Positions 42,878 through 50,976 of a stretch of 64,000 nt of DNA are shown here, piece by piece (positions within the stretch are counted from its first letter, which is position 1; the number at the start of each line of letters is the position of its first letter). The position numbers and the translations under genes are program-made. The DNA is from Variovorax sp. IB41 (GTDB lineage: Bacteria; Pseudomonadota; Gammaproteobacteria; Burkholderiales; Burkholderiaceae_C): positions 1,302,001-1,366,000 of the forward strand of contig NZ_JAEFCB010000001.1 of the NCBI RefSeq assembly GCF_016405905.1, written 5' to 3'. Under the pieces are notes generated by a model that was not told where the DNA came from, searched no databases, and saw only the letters and a program-made list of their open reading frames with translations.

Positions 42878-43645
42878 ATGAACACGCACCTGCGGTCAGC
42901 CACTGACAACGAACGGTCCGAAACGCTCCTGGTCTTCTTGCCGGGCGCGTACCTGAAACCCGAAGAGTTCGAGCAGCATGGCTTCATCAGTGCCGTGCGC
43001 GAGCGCCACCTGGCGGCCGACGCGATGCTGGTCGATGCCGACGTTTCCTACTACTACGACCAGACGCTCAGCGACCGCCTGCAGGCGGACGTCATCGAGC
43101 CGCAACGCGCCCGGGGCTACACCTCGATCTGGCTCGTGGGCATTTCGATCGGCGGCTTCGGCGCGCTGATCCACGAGCTGGCGCGGCCGGGCTCGGTGGA
43201 CGGCATCGTCGCTCTCGCGCCCTACCTCGGGCGCCGCGTGCTCGGCGCGGAGATCCAGAAGGCGGGCGGCCTGCGCGCATGGCATGCGCCCACCGGCCCC
43301 CAGCCCGACGAGGAGCCCGACCGCAAGCTCTGGCCCTTCTTCCAGGAGTACCTGCAGGCCCAGCCCTCCCGGAACCTGCCGCCGCTGTACCTGGGCTTCG
43401 GCCTCAAGGACCGCTTTGCGGGCAACCACAAGCTGCTGGCCGACGCCCTGCCGGCGGGCCGCGTCTTCACGACCGAAGGCGGGCACGACTGGCCCGAATG
43501 GCGCGAGCTCTGGCGCAGTGTGCTGGACGTGCTGCCCCTGCCCTTGCAGGGGCGTGCGCGCCAATCGCCGCTGCAACCAGTTACGCAGTCTCAGGCAGCG
43601 GCTGCGCCTCGGCCGCCAGCGAAGCCATGGGCCATCGCGGCTTGA
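42878..43645 (+). CDS. Alpha/beta hydrolase
   Basis: 255 residues. It has a nucleophile elbow GISIGG (about residues 88-93), an early [10 protein letters not shown] strand and oxyanion region, and EGGHDWPEW supplying the catalytic His. The acid is probably in GLKDRFAG. Related to esterase/thioesterase-like proteins; the substrate is unknown. The last 65 bp overlap the 3' end of the converging tsaD, and that tail ([15 protein letters not shown]) looks added on, so the natural end may be variable. Confidence 0.8.
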   Translation: MNTHLRSATDNERSETLLVFLPGAYLKPEEFEQHGFISAVRERHLAADAMLVDADVSYYYDQTLSDRLQADVIEPQRARGYTSIWLVGISIGGFGALIHELARPGSVDGIVALAPYLGRRVLGAEIQKAGGLRAWHAPTGPQPDEEPDRKLWPFFQEYLQAQPSRNLPPLYLGFGLKDRFAGNHKLLADALPAGRVFTTEGGHDWPEWRELWRSVLDVLPLPLQGRARQSPLQPVTQSQAAAAPRPPAKPWAIAA

Positions 43646-44642
43646 CGTCGAAGGCATAGCGCGCGCTGGCCTGCGACAGGCCCGACTGCAGGCGCATCGC
43701 GGCGGCCATGGCGATCATGGCGCCGTTGTCGGTGCACAGGTGCAGCTCGGGGTAGTGCACGCGCACGCGGCGCTTGGCGCAGGCTGCATTGAGTTGCTCC
43801 CGCAGGTTCTTGTTCGCGCCCACGCCACCGGCCACCACCAGGCGCTTGAGCCCGGTCTGCTCGAGCGCGGCGAGCGACTTCTTCAGCAGCACCTCGACGA
43901 TCGCCGCCTGCGTGGATGCCGCGAGATCGGCCTTGTTCGCCTCGAGCTGGTCGCCCAGCTTCTTGGCCTGCGTGAGCACCGCGGTCTTCAGGCCCGCGAA
44001 CGAAAAATCGAGATCGCCGCTGTGCAGCAGCGGCCTCGGCAGCTTGAACGCCGTCGCGTTGCCATCTTCGGCCAGCTTCGCGAGCCACGGGCCGCCCGGG
44101 TACGGCAGGCCCATGAGCTTGGCGCTCTTGTCGAAGGCCTCGCCGGCCGCGTCGTCGATGGTTTCGCCGAGCAGTTCGTAGCGGCCCACGCCATCGACCC
44201 GCATCAGTTGCGTGTGACCGCCCGACACCAGCAGCGCAACGAACGGAAATTCGGGCGGATCGGCACTCAGGAACGGCGACAGCAGGTGCCCTTCGAGGTG
44301 ATGCACCCCCAGCACCGGCTTGCCCAGCGCCACGCCCAGCGCGCAGGCCACGCCGGCGCCCACGAGCAGCGCGCCCGCGAGCCCCGGGCCGCGCGTGTAG
44401 GCCACCACGTCGATCTCGTTCAACGCGCGCTTGGCCTCGGCCATCACGGTTTCGGTGAGCGGCAGCACGCGGCGGATGTGGTCGCGGCTGGCCAGCTCGG
44501 GCACCACGCCGCCGTAGGCCTGGTGCATGGCGATCTGGCTGTGCAGCGCGTGCGAGAGCAGCACCGGCAGCGCGTCGCCGTGCGACTCGACCAGCGCCAC
44601 GCCGGTCTCGTCGCAGGATGATTCGATTCCCAACAAGAGCAT
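43581..44642 (-). CDS. tsaD: tRNA N6-threonylcarbamoyladenosine transferase TsaD
   Basis: 353 residues from ATG 44642 ([18 protein letters not shown]). It is an ASKHA-fold enzyme with the metal ligands HHLEGH near residue 112, the SGGHTQLM loop, and the C-terminal CTDNGAMIA. It transfers threonylcarbamoyl to A37 of ANN-decoding tRNAs with TsaB/TsaE. The frame extends upstream to 45689, but that part is antisense to the next gene. Confidence 0.96.
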   Translation of the reverse strand: MLLLGIESSCDETGVALVESHGDALPVLLSHALHSQIAMHQAYGGVVPELASRDHIRRVLPLTETVMAEAKRALNEIDVVAYTRGPGLAGALLVGAGVACALGVALGKPVLGVHHLEGHLLSPFLSADPPEFPFVALLVSGGHTQLMRVDGVGRYELLGETIDDAAGEAFDKSAKLMGLPYPGGPWLAKLAEDGNATAFKLPRPLLHSGDLDFSFAGLKTAVLTQAKKLGDQLEANKADLAASTQAAIVEVLLKKSLAALEQTGLKRLVVAGGVGANKNLREQLNAACAKRRVRVHYPELHLCTDNGAMIAMAAAMRLQSGLSQASARYAFDVKPRWPMASLAAEAQPLPETA

Positions 44643-44711
44643 CCGGCGAGTGTAGGTGGCGCCTGCGGCGCACGCCCGCAAAGGGGCAAGCACGCGCCCG
44701 GCACGGGGCGA

Positions 44712-44727
44712 AGGCACGGATGTTGCA
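44712..44727 (+). promoter_or_regulatory. Sigma-54 promoter of the NIT-ANTAR regulator
   Basis: AGGCACG (44712-44718), four bases, TTGCA (44723-44727). The diagnostic GG at 44713-44714 and GC at 44725-44726 are separated by exactly 10 bp. Transcription would start near 44738, 43 bp before the start codon at 44781. Confidence 0.75.
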
Positions 44728-44780
44728 GCAACGGTGTGCGTCCCTTTCCCTCTTCCGCCTTCCGCCTTCCGCACTCCCCC

Positions 44781-46061
44781 ATGAAATCCGGCCTGCACTT
44801 CCTGATCGCCGCCCGCCAGTGCGAAATCGACGAGCTCGACCAGCTCGCGCGCACCAGCGAGCTGGTCGGCCTGATCGGCCGGCTGGTGCATGCGCTGCAG
44901 CGCGAGCGCGGCATGTCCAACGTGTTCCTCGCCTCGCGCGGCCAGCGCTTTGCCGACCAGCGCGACCCGCAGATCGCCGAATGCCAGGCGCTCGAGCAGG
45001 CGGTGCGCAACGGCTTCGACCAGCTGGAGACCGAGGCCCGCCAGCGCGCCAGCGCAGGCAACAGCGCGCGCCTGTTCAGCCGCATCGCCTGGGTGCTGCC
45101 GGGGCTGGACGCCCTGCCCGCGCTGCGCGGGCGCATCGGCGCGCTCGAACTCGCGCCGGCGCAATCGACCGCGGCCTTCGCCAAGCTCGTCGCGGGCCTG
45201 CTGGCCGTGGTGTTCGAGGCGGCCGACGGCGCTACCGATCCGGAGATCTCGCGCCTCCTGGTCGCGATGTTCAACTTCATGCAGGGCAAGGAATTCGCCG
45301 GCCAGGAGCGCGCCTTTGGTGCCGCCACGCTGGCGCTGGGCCGCAGCAACGAGGCGCAGCGCGTGCAGTGGCTGCACCTCATCGAATCGCAGGAGCGGTG
45401 CTTTCACGTCTTCACCGATTTCTCGAGCGCCCAGGTGCTGGTGCTCTGGCGCGAGAGCCAGGCCGATGCCACCATGGCCGAACTCGAGCGCTTGCGCCGC
45501 GTCGGCACCACAACGCTGGTCGCGGCGCCCGATGCGCAATACGGCCAACTCAGTCAAAGCTGGTTCGACTGCTGCACGCGCCGCATCGACGCCATGCGCA
45601 CGGTCGAAGACAGCCTCGCCGACGAGCTGCGCGCCCTGTGCAACCGCAAGACCGCGCAGGCGCGCACCGACCTCGCGGCCTACCGGCAACTGCTCGATAC
45701 GCTGGCGCCGCAGTCAGGCGGCGCCCTGTTCTTCGACGATGCCGGCACGCAGGCCGTGGCGCCCGCCCCCTACGGCCGGCTGCTGGAGCGCTCGGTGCTC
45801 GACATGGTGCAGGAGCAGTCGCAGCGCCTGCAGGCCATGAGCGACGAACTGCAGACCGTGCGCGCCTCGCTCAACGAGCGCAAGGTGGTCGAGCGCGCCA
45901 AGGGCCTCCTGATGGCGCACCGGCGCCTGAGCGAGGACGAGGCCCACAAGATGCTGCGCCAGACCGCCATGAACCAGAAGCGCCGGCTGGTCGACGTGGC
46001 CGAATCGATGCTCGCCATGGCCGACTACCTGCCGATGCCCGATGCCCGTGCGCCGCGCTGA
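44781..46061 (+). CDS. nasR: Nitrate-responsive NIT-ANTAR antiterminator (NasR type)
   Basis: 426 residues from ATG 44781. The N-terminal two-thirds is a NIT nitrate/nitrite-sensing helical domain ([20 protein letters not shown] near residue 32, a signature of the family). The C-terminal 70 residues are an ANTAR RNA-binding domain ([20 protein letters not shown], then [19 protein letters not shown]). In Klebsiella, NasR binds nitrate and then the nasF leader RNA to prevent termination. The gene stands directly upstream of nrtABC, whose leader has matching structures, so the same role is very likely. Confidence 0.92.
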   Translation: MKSGLHFLIAARQCEIDELDQLARTSELVGLIGRLVHALQRERGMSNVFLASRGQRFADQRDPQIAECQALEQAVRNGFDQLETEARQRASAGNSARLFSRIAWVLPGLDALPALRGRIGALELAPAQSTAAFAKLVAGLLAVVFEAADGATDPEISRLLVAMFNFMQGKEFAGQERAFGAATLALGRSNEAQRVQWLHLIESQERCFHVFTDFSSAQVLVLWRESQADATMAELERLRRVGTTTLVAAPDAQYGQLSQSWFDCCTRRIDAMRTVEDSLADELRALCNRKTAQARTDLAAYRQLLDTLAPQSGGALFFDDAGTQAVAPAPYGRLLERSVLDMVQEQSQRLQAMSDELQTVRASLNERKVVERAKGLLMAHRRLSEDEAHKMLRQTAMNQKRRLVDVAESMLAMADYLPMPDARAPR

Positions 46062-46074
46062 AAGCGTTTCAACT

Positions 46075-46181
46075 TGGTGCGCCGCACAAAAACGGGCTTT
46101 CGACGAGCCATGGACTCCGGCGGCACTTCTGTCCTGCACGCACCGCGCGCCAGGGCTACTTTTTCGATAGCACCATGCACC
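46075..46181 (+). promoter_or_regulatory. Possible NtrC-type activator half-sites upstream of nrtA
   Basis: TGGTGC (46075-46080), TGCACGCACC (46135-46144) and GCACCATGCACC (46170-46181) resemble halves of the NtrC operator (TGCACC and its complement). They lie about 10-120 bp upstream of the sigma-54 promoter, the right region for an enhancer. None is a full palindrome, so this is tentative. Confidence 0.3.
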
Positions 46182-46191
46182 CCGCGATCAC

Positions 46192-46206
46192 TGGCACGCA
46201 GTTTGC
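46192..46206 (+). promoter_or_regulatory. Sigma-54 promoter of nrtABC
   Basis: TGGCACG (46192-46198), four bases, TTGC (46203-46206): an exact match to the -24/-12 consensus with GG-N10-GC spacing. The predicted start of transcription is near 46218, giving a leader of about 180 nt before nrtA. Confidence 0.85.
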
Positions 46207-46217
46207 GTAAGTGAGTA

Positions 46218-46266
46218 CATCAGACCTGCGTGGTCTACAGGCAGGCGGCACCCAACGGCGGGTGCC
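46218..46266 (+). promoter_or_regulatory. ANTAR-type two-hairpin element in the nrtA leader
   Basis: Two hairpins 10 nt apart at the very start of the predicted transcript. The first is AGACC-TGCGT-GGTCT (46222-46236; 5-bp stem, 5-nt loop with G at position 4). The second is GGCACCC-AACGGC-GGGTGCC (46247-46266; 7-bp stem, hexaloop with A1 and G4). The second fits the hexaloop rule for ANTAR targets; the first has one loop base too few. Binding by the adjacent NIT-ANTAR protein is inferred. Confidence 0.7.
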
Positions 46267-46282
46267 ACCCACCGAACCGGAC

Positions 46283-46352
46283 AAAGGCGTCCCCATCCCG
46301 CAAGGGCTCTCGTTCGCGAGCAGCCCCCGCGTGGTCGGGACGCCTTTTTTGT
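46283..46352 (+). terminator. Leader terminator upstream of nrtA (target of antitermination)
   Basis: Perfect 11-bp stem AAAGGCGTCCC (46283-46293) and GGGACGCCTTT (46337-46347) continuing into a T6 run (46345-46350). The 43-nt apical part has its own small hairpin (GCTCTCGTTCGCGAGC). It lies between the ANTAR hairpins and the start codon at 46398, so it must be read through for nrtABC expression. Confidence 0.85.
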
Positions 46353-46397
46353 TTTTGACTTTGCCTTTTGTTCGTTCTTCAACCGGAGCCCGCCCCC

Positions 46398-47642
46398 ATG
46401 ACCGACCTGCTGAAAATCCGCCTCAGCCGCCGCCGCGTACTGCAAGCCGCCGCCATCGGCGCCGTGGGCGTCGACCCCGCGCTGCGCGCCGCCGTCTGGG
46501 CCCAGGGCTCGGACAAGCCCGAGAAAGAAGAAGTGAAGATCGGCTTCATCCCGCTGACCGATTGCGCGAGCGTGGTGATGGCCTCGGTGCTGGGCATCGA
46601 CAAGAAATACGGCGTGAAGATCGTCCCCAGCAAGGAGGCCAGCTGGGCCGGCGTGCGCGACAAGCTCTCCAACGGCGACCTAGACATGGCGCACGTGCTC
46701 TACGGCCTGGTCTACGGCATGCACCTGGGCCTGAGCGGACCGAAGAAGGACATGGCCGTGCTCATGACCCTGAACAACAACGGCCAGGCCATCACGCTCT
46801 CCAAGAAGCTGTCCGACAAGGGCGCGGTCGATGCCGCCTCGCTCGCCAAGCTCATCGCCACCGAGAAGCGCGAGTACACCTTCGCGCAGACCTTCCCCAC
46901 CGGCACCCACGCGATGTGGCTCTACTACTGGCTCGCCTCAGCCGGCATCGATCCGTTCAAGGACGTGAAGAACATCACCGTGCCGCCCCCGCAGATGGTG
47001 GCCAACATGCGCGTGGGCAACATGGACGGCTACTGCGTGGGCGAGCCGTGGGGCCAGCGCGCGATCATGGACGGCATCGGCATCACCGCCATCACCACGC
47101 AGGACATCTGGAAGGACCATCCCGAGAAGGTGCTGGGCACCACCGCCGAGTTCACGAAGATGTACCCCAACACGGCGCGCGCCGTGACTGCCGCGATCCT
47201 CGAGGCGAGCAAGTGGATCGACACCGGCCTGCAGAACAAGAACAAGATGGCCGAGACCATCGCCGACAAGAGCTACGTCAACACCAGCGTGGACGCGATC
47301 AACCAGCGCATCCTGGGCCGCTACACCAATGGCCTGGGCAAAAGCTGGGACGACCCGAACCACATGAAGTTCTACAACGGGGGCGCGGTGAACTTCCCCT
47401 ACCTCTCGGACGGCATGTGGTTCCTCACGCAGCACAAGCGCTGGGGCCTCCTGAAGGAGCACCCGGACTACCTGAAGGTGGCCACCGAGATCAACCGCAT
47501 CGACATCTACAAGCAGGCAGCCGCCGCCACGCAGACGCCCGTGCCCAAGGAGGTGCTGCGCACCAGCAAGCTGTTCGACGGCTCCGTGTGGGACGGCAAG
47601 GACCCGAAGAAGTACGCCGAGTCGTTCAAGCTGCACGTCTGA
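46398..47642 (+). CDS. nrtA: Nitrate ABC transporter substrate-binding protein NrtA
   Basis: 414 residues from ATG 46398. The N-terminus has a twin-arginine signal (LSRRRVLQAAAIGAVG, residues about 9-24), so export may be through Tat. The mature protein is of the CmpA/NrtA family (VKIGFIPLTDCASVVMASVLG; MVANMRVGNMDGYCVGEPWGQ). It binds nitrate or nitrite in the periplasm. First gene of nrtABC. Confidence 0.92.
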   Translation: MTDLLKIRLSRRRVLQAAAIGAVGVDPALRAAVWAQGSDKPEKEEVKIGFIPLTDCASVVMASVLGIDKKYGVKIVPSKEASWAGVRDKLSNGDLDMAHVLYGLVYGMHLGLSGPKKDMAVLMTLNNNGQAITLSKKLSDKGAVDAASLAKLIATEKREYTFAQTFPTGTHAMWLYYWLASAGIDPFKDVKNITVPPPQMVANMRVGNMDGYCVGEPWGQRAIMDGIGITAITTQDIWKDHPEKVLGTTAEFTKMYPNTARAVTAAILEASKWIDTGLQNKNKMAETIADKSYVNTSVDAINQRILGRYTNGLGKSWDDPNHMKFYNGGAVNFPYLSDGMWFLTQHKRWGLLKEHPDYLKVATEINRIDIYKQAAAATQTPVPKEVLRTSKLFDGSVWDGKDPKKYAESFKLHV

Positions 47643-47662
47643 TGCTTCAGGAGAAACGCACC

Positions 47663-48592
47663 ATGGTCAGCGCTGTATTCCACTCCCCGCTCGAAGCGGC
47701 CGCATCGCAGGCCGCGGCGCCTGCCGCGTCCAAGCCCACGGCCTCCTTGGCACCCGCGCCCGCCGTGATGGCGGCCCCTGCGCCCGAGCCCCGCACCCGC
47801 TCACCCCTGGATCTGCGCGCCTTCTGGATGCGCGTGCTCCCGCCGCTCGCGGGCTTCGGCCTGCTGCTGCTGGTCTGGGAGCTGGTCGCCATGAAGAGCA
47901 CCACCGGCTTTCCCACGCCGCTGGCGACCTGGCAGCAGGCGCTCACGGTGTTCAGCGATCCGTTCTACAGCAAGGGCCCCAACGACCAGGGCGTGGGCTG
48001 GAACGTGCTCTCGTCGCTGCAGCGCGTGGCGCTGGGCTTCGGGCTCGCGGCGCTGGTGGGCATTCCGGCGGGCTTCGCGATCGGGCGCTTCGAGTTCCTA
48101 GCGCGCATGTTCAATCCACTCATCAGCCTGATGCGCCCGGTGTCGCCGCTCGCATGGCTGCCCATCGGCCTCCTGGTCTTCAAGGGCGCGAACCCTGCGG
48201 CCATCTGGACCATCTTCATCTGCTCGATCTGGCCGATGGTCATCAACACCGCCGTGGGCGTGCAGCGCGTGCCGAGCGACTACATGAACGTGGCGAAAGT
48301 GCTGAACCTGTCCGAATGGAAGATCCTCACCAAGATCCTCTTCCCCGCCGTGCTGCCCTACATGCTCACCGGCGTGCGCCTGGCGGTGGGCACCGCATGG
48401 CTGGTGATCGTCGCGGCCGAGATGCTCACCGGCGGCGTGGGCATCGGCTTCTGGGTGTGGGACGAGTGGAACAACCTGAACGTCGCCAACATCATCATCG
48501 CGATCTTCGTGATCGGCATCGTCGGCCTGGTGCTGGAGTTCGCGCTCATCAAGCTGGCCACTGCATTCACTTTCGAAGAGGTGAAGTCATGA
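47663..48592 (+). CDS. nrtB: Nitrate ABC transporter permease NrtB
   Basis: 309 residues from ATG 47663, which has GGAG 10 bases upstream; ATG 47642, overlapping the nrtA stop, is an alternative adding seven residues. About six helices, a long Ala/Pro-rich N-terminal tail, and the EAA-like loop ALGFGLAALVGIPAGFAIGR typical of SsuC/NrtB permeases. Forms the membrane channel as a homodimer. Confidence 0.92.
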   Translation: MVSAVFHSPLEAAASQAAAPAASKPTASLAPAPAVMAAPAPEPRTRSPLDLRAFWMRVLPPLAGFGLLLLVWELVAMKSTTGFPTPLATWQQALTVFSDPFYSKGPNDQGVGWNVLSSLQRVALGFGLAALVGIPAGFAIGRFEFLARMFNPLISLMRPVSPLAWLPIGLLVFKGANPAAIWTIFICSIWPMVINTAVGVQRVPSDYMNVAKVLNLSEWKILTKILFPAVLPYMLTGVRLAVGTAWLVIVAAEMLTGGVGIGFWVWDEWNNLNVANIIIAIFVIGIVGLVLEFALIKLATAFTFEEVKS

Positions 48593-49398
48593 ACGACGAC
48601 AGCAAGTACATCGAGATCCACGGCGTCGAGCAGCGCTTCAAGACGGCCAAGGGCAGCTTCCTCGCGCTGCGCGACATCAACCTGAACGTCGCCAAGGGCG
48701 AGTTCATCACGCTCATCGGGCACTCGGGCTGCGGCAAGTCGACGCTGCTGAACCTGATCGCCGGGCTCACGACGCCGACGCAAGGCGTGCTCCTTTGCGC
48801 GAACCGCGAGATCAAAGGCCCCGGCCCCGAGCGCGCCGTCGTGTTCCAGAACCACTCGCTCTTGCCCTGGCTCACCTGCTTCGAGAACGTGTACCTCGCG
48901 GTCGAGCGCGTGTTCGCGGCCACCGAGAGCCGCGCGCAGCTACGCCAGCGCACCGACGCGGCGCTCGCGCTGGTCGGACTCACGCCTGCCGCGCAGAAGC
49001 GGCCCGGCGAAATTTCCGGCGGCATGAAGCAGCGCGTGGGCATTGCGCGCGCGCTGTCGATGGAGCCCAAGGTGCTGCTGATGGACGAGCCCTTCGGCGC
49101 GCTCGACGCCCTCACCCGCGCCAAGCTGCAGGACGAGCTGCTCGCCATCGTGCAGAAGACGCACAGCACCGTCGTCATGGTCACGCACGACGTCGACGAA
49201 GCGGTGCTCCTGAGCGACCGCATCGTGATGCTCACCAACGGCCCGGCCGCCACCATCGGCGAAGTGCTGGCGGTGGACATCGCGCGCCCGCGCAACCGCG
49301 TCGAACTGGCCGAAGACCCGGCCTATGTGCATGCGCGCAAGGCGGTGATCGATTTCCTCTACACGCGTCAGGCGCATGTGGAGAAGGCCGCGGCCTGA
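48589..49398 (+). CDS. nrtC: Nitrate ABC transporter ATP-binding protein
   Basis: 269 residues from ATG 48589, overlapping the nrtB stop (ATGA). Walker A is GHSGCGKST, the signature is ISGGMKQRVGIARAL, and Walker B is VLLMDEPFGALD. It is a short NrtD-like ATPase; the extra NrtA-like domain of cyanobacterial NrtC is absent. Energises NrtB. Confidence 0.92.
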   Translation: MNDDSKYIEIHGVEQRFKTAKGSFLALRDINLNVAKGEFITLIGHSGCGKSTLLNLIAGLTTPTQGVLLCANREIKGPGPERAVVFQNHSLLPWLTCFENVYLAVERVFAATESRAQLRQRTDAALALVGLTPAAQKRPGEISGGMKQRVGIARALSMEPKVLLMDEPFGALDALTRAKLQDELLAIVQKTHSTVVMVTHDVDEAVLLSDRIVMLTNGPAATIGEVLAVDIARPRNRVELAEDPAYVHARKAVIDFLYTRQAHVEKAAA

Positions 49399-49423
49399 CG
49401 CAGCGGGTGCCGCACGACCGGCT

Positions 49424-50704
49424 TCAGGACATGATGACCTGCAGGCTGTGCTCGTACCAGGCGGTAAGGCGCTCGAAGGTGTCGACGAGGGCTTCGCTGG
49501 AACGCACCAGCGTCGCGCGGCCGTCAGGGCTGTCGAGCGCTTGCACACCGCCTACGAGACGCAGCCATTCGTCCCGCGCGCTCGCCAGTCCTGCGCGGAT
49601 CTCGGGCGAGCTGAGCGGCGCGCGCTCCAGTTCCACGAGCGCGGCTTCGAATTCGTTCATCGTCGGCAGCAGCCGAGCGCGTGAAGCGCTTGCTGCGAGC
49701 GTCGATGCCAGCAGCGCATCTTTCGCCAGGCGCTGCGCCCGCATGCGCTGCCGCCCGCAGATGTTGACGATGCGCAGCGCGCGCCGCGCGCCCGATGCTT
49801 CCAGCGCTTCCGTCATCGCTTCAGCCGCGAGCAGCAAGGCCTCGCCGCGCGCATCAATCTCCGCGAGCGCTTGCGGCGACGGCTTCACGGGCAGTGCAGC
49901 GCTCAACCCGTTCCATGCCGCCTGCACGACGCCCAGCGCCTGCACGCCGGCCGCGCCCAGCGCGAGGGTCGCGAGGTGATCCAGGTTCTGCTGCATGCGC
50001 TCGGTCGATTGCGTGCGCAGGACCCGCGCGCGCTGCACGTCGATGCCTGCGAGCAGCTGCGCCGCCACCCGCACCAGCCGCTGCGACAGCATGCGCAGTT
50101 GCCCCGCGCGGTTGATCGCCTCGGCCCACTGCGCGGCCTCCAGGACCGAGCGCGACACCTTGCCCAGCCGCAGGTTGGCGTGCATGGCCGCGCCGCGCAG
50201 CAGGCCGAAGGCCTCGTCCTCGCCGATGCCGCGCGCGGACATCAGGAGGCCCTTGGCGCGATCGACCCACTTGCGCTCGTCCATGCGCGTGCGCAGGTTG
50301 TCGAGCTCGGTGCGCAGCGCGGCTTCGCGCGTCCATCGGGCCTGCGCGCGCGCCAGCAGCGCGGGAATGGCGGGCGCATCGAGCGGCGCCCATGCGTGCA
50401 CGCCGAGCGCGACCAGCGCCTCGTGCTGCGCGCTTTCCAACGGCGCGCTGGCCACGCTCACCGCGCAGGGCGGCACACCGGTCCATGCCTGCAGCGCATC
50501 GCGCAACGCCTGCAGCTGCGCCGCCTCGGGCAACCACACCAGCACCTGTTGCGGTGCAAGCGCGCCCGCTTGCTGCACCAGCGTGCGGCAAGCGGCGCGC
50601 CCGAGCACCGTGGCGCCCGCATCCGCGATGCCCTGCCGGAGCACCTCCGGCAAGAGCGCGGGAGCATCGAATTCATTGGGAAGGACGAGCAGAAGGGAAG
50701 TCAT
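49424..50704 (-). CDS. ANTAR protein with pseudo-receiver and PilJ/NarX-like sensor segments
   Basis: 426 residues from ATG 50704. The N-terminal 120 residues resemble a degenerate NasT-like receiver without an obvious phospho-acceptor. An ANTAR helix set follows (ERKWVDRAKGLLMSARGIGE, about residues 140-160). Then come two helical repeats with P-box-like sequence (NRAGQLRMLSQRLVRVA and CGRQRMRAQRLAKDA), as in PilJ N-terminal/NarX sensor domains. No membrane helix is seen, so sensing would be cytoplasmic. It converges on nrtC and is divergent from narK. A second nitrate-responsive antiterminator is the likely role. Confidence 0.8.
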   Translation of the reverse strand: MTSLLLVLPNEFDAPALLPEVLRQGIADAGATVLGRAACRTLVQQAGALAPQQVLVWLPEAAQLQALRDALQAWTGVPPCAVSVASAPLESAQHEALVALGVHAWAPLDAPAIPALLARAQARWTREAALRTELDNLRTRMDERKWVDRAKGLLMSARGIGEDEAFGLLRGAAMHANLRLGKVSRSVLEAAQWAEAINRAGQLRMLSQRLVRVAAQLLAGIDVQRARVLRTQSTERMQQNLDHLATLALGAAGVQALGVVQAAWNGLSAALPVKPSPQALAEIDARGEALLLAAEAMTEALEASGARRALRIVNICGRQRMRAQRLAKDALLASTLAASASRARLLPTMNEFEAALVELERAPLSSPEIRAGLASARDEWLRLVGGVQALDSPDGRATLVRSSEALVDTFERLTAWYEHSLQVIMS

Positions 50705-50768
50705 GGCGGCGTGTCGGCGGGCACGGCAAGCATAGGCCACGCTCGCGCGCACGCCTGTGCGATTTCGC

Positions 50769-50784
50769 GGGCACGCCTCTTGCA
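50769..50784 (+). promoter_or_regulatory. Sigma-54 promoter of the narK/nasA transporter
   Basis: GGGCACG (50769-50775), four bases, TTGCA (50780-50784), with GG-N10-GC spacing (50770-50771 and 50782-50783). The predicted start is near 50795, giving a leader of about 180 nt, the same length as the nrtA leader. An inverted repeat CGCAC-N4-GTGCG lies just upstream at 50748-50761. Confidence 0.72.
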
Positions 50785-50795
50785 ACGAAGGGGAT

Positions 50796-50878
50796 GCGGT
50801 GTAACGAAGCACCGCTTTGGTGAGGCTGCAGGCTCCTGCAACCCGTCCGGCCGCGCACACCCAGCGCACAGGCCGGAC
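50796..50878 (+). promoter_or_regulatory. ANTAR-type hairpin and second stem in the narK leader
   Basis: GCGGTGT-AACGAA-GCACCGC (50796-50815): a 7-bp stem (last pair T-G) with a hexaloop having A1 and G4, sharing AACG with the nrtA leader. Further on are TGCAG-GCTC-CTGCA (50827-50840) and an 8-bp stem GTCCGGCC (50845-50852) with GGCCGGAC (50871-50878). The last lacks a T-run; a T5 stretch occurs only at 50966-50970. Antitermination here is therefore less clear than for nrtA. Confidence 0.55.
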
Positions 50879-50976
50879 ACACCCCCCACGCCGACAGCGT
50901 CCGCTGCCGGCACCCCGCCCCCAACCCTGTCCGTCGACACGACCCGTCCAAGGTCGCGCCGCGGCTTTTTGCACTT

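Noticed and set aside
44728..44780. ANTAR hexaloop in the leader of the NIT-ANTAR gene
   Set aside because: AACGGT occurs, but flanking bases form at most three pairs, too weak to claim.
50705..50850. Sigma-54 promoter on the minus strand for the ANTAR-PilJ gene
   Set aside because: No reverse-oriented GC/GG pair with the correct 10-bp spacing and flanks was found.
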